Shown here in pieces: positions 51,451-64,000 of a DNA stretch of 64,000 nucleotides. Position 1 is the first letter of the stretch, and each line of letters opens with the position of its first letter. The DNA is from Mesodorylaimus sp. YZB2_4. Taxonomy: Eukaryota > Nematoda > Enoplea > Dorylaimida > Dorylaimidae. Made by a program: the position numbers and the translations under genes. The stretch lies in assembly GCA_030248295.1 (NCBI GenBank), contig JASANH010000606.1, positions 310,001 to 374,000 of the forward strand, read 5' to 3'. The notes under the pieces were generated by a model. That model searched no databases, was not told the origin of the DNA, and saw only the letters and a list, made by a program, of their open reading frames with translations.

Positions 51451-54073
51451 TTAAATGCGAAACCTCATTTCACAAATCAGAGGTAAGTGATCAGAAGGAG
51501 AAATCGGGGACGGCAATCCCGTGTATTTCGTCACTAATTCGTGGTCTGGCATCAGCACTTCTCGTTCGACGACCAGGTCATCGCTGATGAAAATATGATC
51601 GAGCACATCTCGGAACACATTCGTCGATGTAGTGTACTTGGCGGATGGACAAGCCGTTCGTAATCGTTTCGAGAATGTCAGATCGATTCCTTGCACGGAA
51701 AGGGCATCGGCTACTTCGCCGTTCTCCTCGTCTTTGGCACAATCAGCTGAAATGTTTACGATATCAACCTGATTTACATAAGGAAACTAAACCACAAACC
51801 GTCAGGCCTCCAGTCGCCATGTCCCGCGTCCAGTTTTCCCGTCTGGAACATCTCGAATACACCTGTCGACGGAGTGCTGTTGAAGTCCCCGCAGAACACT
51901 ACGCCAACAGTCGAGTCCGGGTTCTGGAAAGGCAAATGTGAGATATCCGTGGGTGGCGAGACTGCATCGTACTTGCTCCTCGATCCTTCGCGCCACATTC
52001 AGCAGGTGGCGATACCCCGCGGCCGCTTGCAATATTCTTATGGGCGAATGATGAGGCTTGTAATGCAGATGAGTATTGCCAACGCAAAGAAACGACTTTG
52101 GTCTCGCAAGGCATCGAAAAACGGCAACCTAGAAATAAATAGTACTGAGCACAAAGATTTTCAAAGGTGATTAAAAATCGGGATTTAAAGAATTCGTCTA
52201 AGATAATCAGGATTCTAAAAATAATTCACTAGAGGCCCAACACAACATTATTACCGATACACCATGTCTTGTGCTGATCGCTAACCTGCACAGTAGCTGG
52301 ACGAGTCAGAAACACATTCCACACCAGATCGCTTTGCCTGGCCACTTCTGCCAGATCGCTGAATGCGTCCGACTTCACTAAGAGATCCGCTATGACATGG
52401 TCGTCCGAATAGATTAACCTAGAAGTGACATTAGCAGTGGATAAGGGGACGAATCAGTTTTAAACTTACTCTAATTTTTCTGGCCTGTAAGCGATGACAG
52501 ATCCTTCATTCACCACCCCGCCTTTCCGTTTGCATATGCTGCGCCACCCTCCGACCGACATGTAAGCCTCCAGGAATCGATCGTACATGCGTGCATCCAC
52601 TTCTTGCAAGCAGTACAAATCAGCATGATAACCTGAACGAGAATCAGTCATCCCTGGTTTGAACTGACGTGAGGCTTACCTGAAATCTCCTTCAGTAGCA
52701 GGGGATATCGGTAAGAGTGTTCTTGATATTGTTTCGGACAATATGGAAAGTAGAGTTCGTCGTCCGGTAACGCCAGGTTCATATATAGGTCGGCTAGTAT
52801 ATTGTAGGATACGCAGCGAAGTCTGAAAAAGCCGACATCCTAGGCCATGCAAGTGGCTTAGACTGGTTCAACTCACGTGTCCTCATCTGCCCATTCCGAG
52901 CACAGTCGATGCCTTTCATTCCACATCATTGGTGATGGCGGGGCCATAACAACGCCCTTTCGAAACATATCGTTACCACCAGGTTTAGCCACGGGTGTGG
53001 TCCAAATTCTTGGCAACCCGAACCGACCAGCAGCGTTGCGGGGCGTCACTATGAAACAGACATGCCGATTCGTGTCATCTTCATGCGGAACGAAAATTCG
53101 GTCGGTGCTTCGTAGTGTCCACCCTCTTATTTCTCGGATATGAATCCTTCCGTTATCGTCGTGATCGCATGTGATCTGAACCGGAATTAATTCTGGCTTT
53201 TTCGACTTCAAGGAAACGTCAACATCCGATGGATCGCCGGTAAACCAGAAATATTGGCACGTGTCCATTGATCCCTCATCGCTTATATTGACCGATGGCA
53301 TGACTGGATAGCCCACCATACACACAAGGTCCACCTGAAGGCAAAGAATGATGTCAAAGCAGTCGAGGCCTTTTTTACGCGGCCTTGGTCCTCCTTAGTC
53401 ACGAACCGTTACTAACCTCGGCCTTCGTGATCGACAGCGTTGGACCGAATATGTGGTAGCGCTGGTCGTTGATCATTAGTGATCGGCCCCCTGCCAAAAA
53501 GGCCTCTTCATTGGTAACGTCTTGACTTAATTCTACGCCTTCGGCCGTCAAAACACTTAATTTCCATTCAATCTTTTCTTGACTCGGGATGTCCTCATTC
53601 GGTGGTGTTGACAATTTAGCTCGTTTTCCTCCTTTTTTCGACTTAATCGATTTCCCATGAAGCTGCGCTAGCTTCATTCGCAAGCGAGTTAAAGTTCCTT
53701 CGAGAACATCGTCATAATCACGCTCAAAATTCAGCAAATGGTCGACTGGTTCTCCGTTACCAGTTGGGTTAACCAACGAATATCGAAACATCAGCCGGAA
53801 TTTTCTCTTTGCCGATAATTCGCTAGGTGAAACAGGATCGGGAATAACATATATTGTAAACGGTTTCGCCAACTGGGCAGACATTTTCCAATAGGTCGAA
53901 AGTCGAGCAGAATTGGCAGCCGCAAATTTGAGGGAGGCTAAAATGGACGGCGAAATCGATGGTAGGATTCTGCTGCTGAATTCTCGATATGACTTCGATT
54001 CAACTGCGCAGTAGTACGAAAATTTGCTGAAATAAAAGTATATCCGCCAGGTTTGAAATCTTGAAGGTGGCAT
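51451..54073 (-). CDS. PDE12: PDE12 2',5'-phosphodiesterase / mitochondrial poly(A) deadenylase
   Basis: EEP-family exonuclease that removes poly(A) from mitochondrial RNAs and cleaves 2-5A. Exons: 53884(or 54073)-53417, 53334-52877, 52822-52680, 52632-52470, 52418-52286, 52128-51973, 51923-51800, 51746-51451. From 53884 this gives exactly 646 residues; starting at the in-frame ATG 54073 adds 63. The N-terminal half matches the PDE12 beta-rich domain (YHIFGPTLSI, GYPVMPSVNI). Catalytic motifs are RCVSYNILADLYMN, ADLYCLQEVD (Mg-binding Glu), VGNTHLHYKPH, VFCGDFNSTPSTGVF, DHIFISDD and PSDHLPLICE (catalytic His). All are intact. The 63-residue extension is rich in Arg, Ser, Tyr and Phe with few acids, like a mitochondrial presequence, so 54073 may be the true start. 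One intron (51972-51924) is only 49 bp. Confidence 0.94.
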
Positions 54074-55695
54074 GCATACAGAACCTAACTAAAAGAACCT
54101 GAAACAGAACCCTCCCGAACCTACCATAGGCCGGAGGAAGGGCGACAAGAAACGCAAGGTAATGAAACGTCGTGATTTAGAAATATTCTCGAACGCGACA
54201 AAAGCCGCCAAGGCGATTTTAGACTCATAAATAGCACCCTGAGAGAATTTCCCAACGTTATGAAATCAAATCTCTATGGAGACCACTCTGGTCATTATTC
54301 CATTCATGATTCCGTTCTTGAATGCCCGCGCGCACACTTTCGTACAGTATAGTTACTGCTTATGACATAATTCAGAATTGTCTGCTTCAAGGCGGGATAA
54401 AGAGCACTAGCGGCGGCCAATGTGGGTCTGGCGTAATTGCTCGGACCGGTTTACCGCGTTTGCGACAGCCGCCTGTCGGAAAGTCCGAGGTCAGGACTGT
54501 ACGTTGGTATAACTAACGAAAAGACTTATGCTTGCCGTATAGTTCTGGTGACGTGCGGGAGTCGGCCCGCCGTGGGAGTTACTGTCCCTCATTGCGGTAT
54601 CTGCCATTATGGGTTCGAACATTTTGTATGATTGTCGCTGTACCTACCTCGCGTGTATGTATGAGCAAACTGAACTGTATTCGGGTTGTAACTGGTGAAT
54701 AACACGGGCTCGTTAGATTAACGCAACCGTCGTCTCCAGTCCGCCTACCTCGGCTAGAAAACGAAAAGAATGCACACATCTGTTGGCAAGCCAGGTAGAG
54801 AGGACTCGCCCCGCTGACCGTTCAGTTCGGCGAGAGTGTGTCTGATGACAACCAATGACAAGCCATCGGCGCTACTGTCGTGGCGAATAGGCCTTCGTTT
54901 TCGTTCTTGTCGGTACCGTCCGCCTTCTTTTACGCTGCCCCAATTTCAAAAAGATTTCGTCTCCGAGAAAAAACGCGCTCACGTGTCTCGGAGATTGTCT
55001 TCGCCATCTTACCTTCATTCGCGCTCAAGTTTTGTCATTGCCATCGCTTTGGTCGTGTGGAATAGAGAACTCGGGCGGAGTCGGGCGATCTCGCGTTTGA
55101 TGACGAAAGGATTCATTCTTTTCTTTTTGATGACGTCCTTCTTGTCCCGTACCCACTCCCTTTACGGTTACCTACGTCTTTACTCTATGCTATCGCAGTG
55201 CCCGCATTGTGGGTGGTTTTAGTTGTGAAATTGAAGTATGATCAGACAAGCGAGATTTCTTTGCATTTGCGGGCTGTCTACATTCTGTGCTAGGTGCCTG
55301 CCTACGGAACTAAGTTTTTGTGATGTTCTTGTTGCAGGCTGCTCGATTCTGTTTCGTGTCTGACTTGATCAACATTCTTCGACTAGTCGATGACTCGAAT
55401 CCTAAGCAAAGGCAAAACTTAAAATTCCCCGTGTGGTCGAACGAAAGTTTTGGGATTTTACGTAGGGCCTGGTTTTAAATCGCTAACGTGTGACAATTGT
55501 TTGCATGCGACGGACAGGACAGACGACGACCTTTTAAAGTTCTGGCATTGGGCGTCTGAACGCCCAGACCACACCACTGCCTTCGAGTGGGACAACACGA
55601 AAAAGTACGTCTGCGGCGGATCGGCTATTTGGTAGCCTATTCAATTTGGGCAAATGCCGCAAGATGCAAGCAGCGCTCGACCGAGTTCCACCTCC
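54074..55695. promoter_or_regulatory. Divergent intergenic region between PDE12 and DAPK
   Basis: 1.6 kb containing the PDE12 promoter on the minus strand and the DAPK promoter and leader on the plus strand. The ORFs here (for example 54836-55222, 55450-55635) resemble no known family. No repeats were identified. Confidence 0.45.

Positions 55696-64000
<8,305 letters not shown>

Noticed and set aside
52261-52285. VSDQHKTWCIG as part of PDE12
   Set aside because: It lies beyond the CAG|GTTAGC donor; skipping to the exon at 52128 gives exactly the spacing to VGNTHL seen in human PDE12, and the longer version breaks phase.

Overview
This is a compact, intron-rich metazoan nuclear genome window. 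Introns are GT-AG, often only 50-70 bp, genes are packed on both strands, and GC content is moderate. The gene set (a transglutaminase, one NFAT5-type Rel factor, a DAPK with ankyrin repeats, RNF212, NEIL1, PDE12, SEH1) is animal. Short introns and small intergenic gaps suggest an ecdysozoan or other small-genome invertebrate such as a crustacean; that placement is inference only. I rebuilt exons by eye from splice signals, reading-frame phase and family similarity. In most genes every exon junction is phase-consistent and the spliced length is an exact multiple of three.

Layout. 1-5021 (+): the 3' part of a transglutaminase with an intact Cys-His-Asp triad. 5372-8415 (-): NFAT5-like transcription factor, convergent with it. 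9406-11262 (-): RNF212/ZIP3-like meiotic RING protein, sharing a 301 bp divergent promoter with NSUN2 tRNA m5C methyltransferase (11564-15751, +). 15752-20027: no gene I can support. 20028-30686 (+): a very large low-complexity nuclear-type protein of about 2080 residues whose last exon holds one well-ordered domain that I do not recognise. 31880-35547 (+): small TPX2-family protein, with a hAT-type transposon at a 5' splice site. 35901-37494 (+): NEIL1 DNA glycosylase. 37626-39193 (+): RNF181 ubiquitin ligase. 39334-40348 (-): C3orf38-like protein. 41756-42317 (+): dithiol glutaredoxin. 42580-43645 (-): ribosomal protein L31. 43927-46978 (-): KIAA1143-like protein. 47435-51384 (+): SEH1 nucleoporin. 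51451-54073 (-): PDE12 2'-5' phosphodiesterase/deadenylase. 55696 to the end (+): DAPK kinase, calmodulin-binding segment and ankyrin repeats, running off the window.

Most genes are housekeeping or signalling genes with no shared pathway, so proximity reflects genome compactness. The gene-regulatory interest lies in shared divergent promoters (RNF212/NSUN2, KIAA1143/SEH1) and in tail-to-tail pairs with very small gaps (SEH1/PDE12, 66 bp). Long introns act as sinks for DNA transposons and SINE-like repeats: a 1456 bp hAT-like element with 8 bp target duplications, a 1406 bp element with 26 bp perfect inverted termini carrying a nested tRNA-derived SINE, and older fragments in the KIAA1143 and SEH1 introns. 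I found no tRNA, rRNA, CRISPR or prokaryote-type system.
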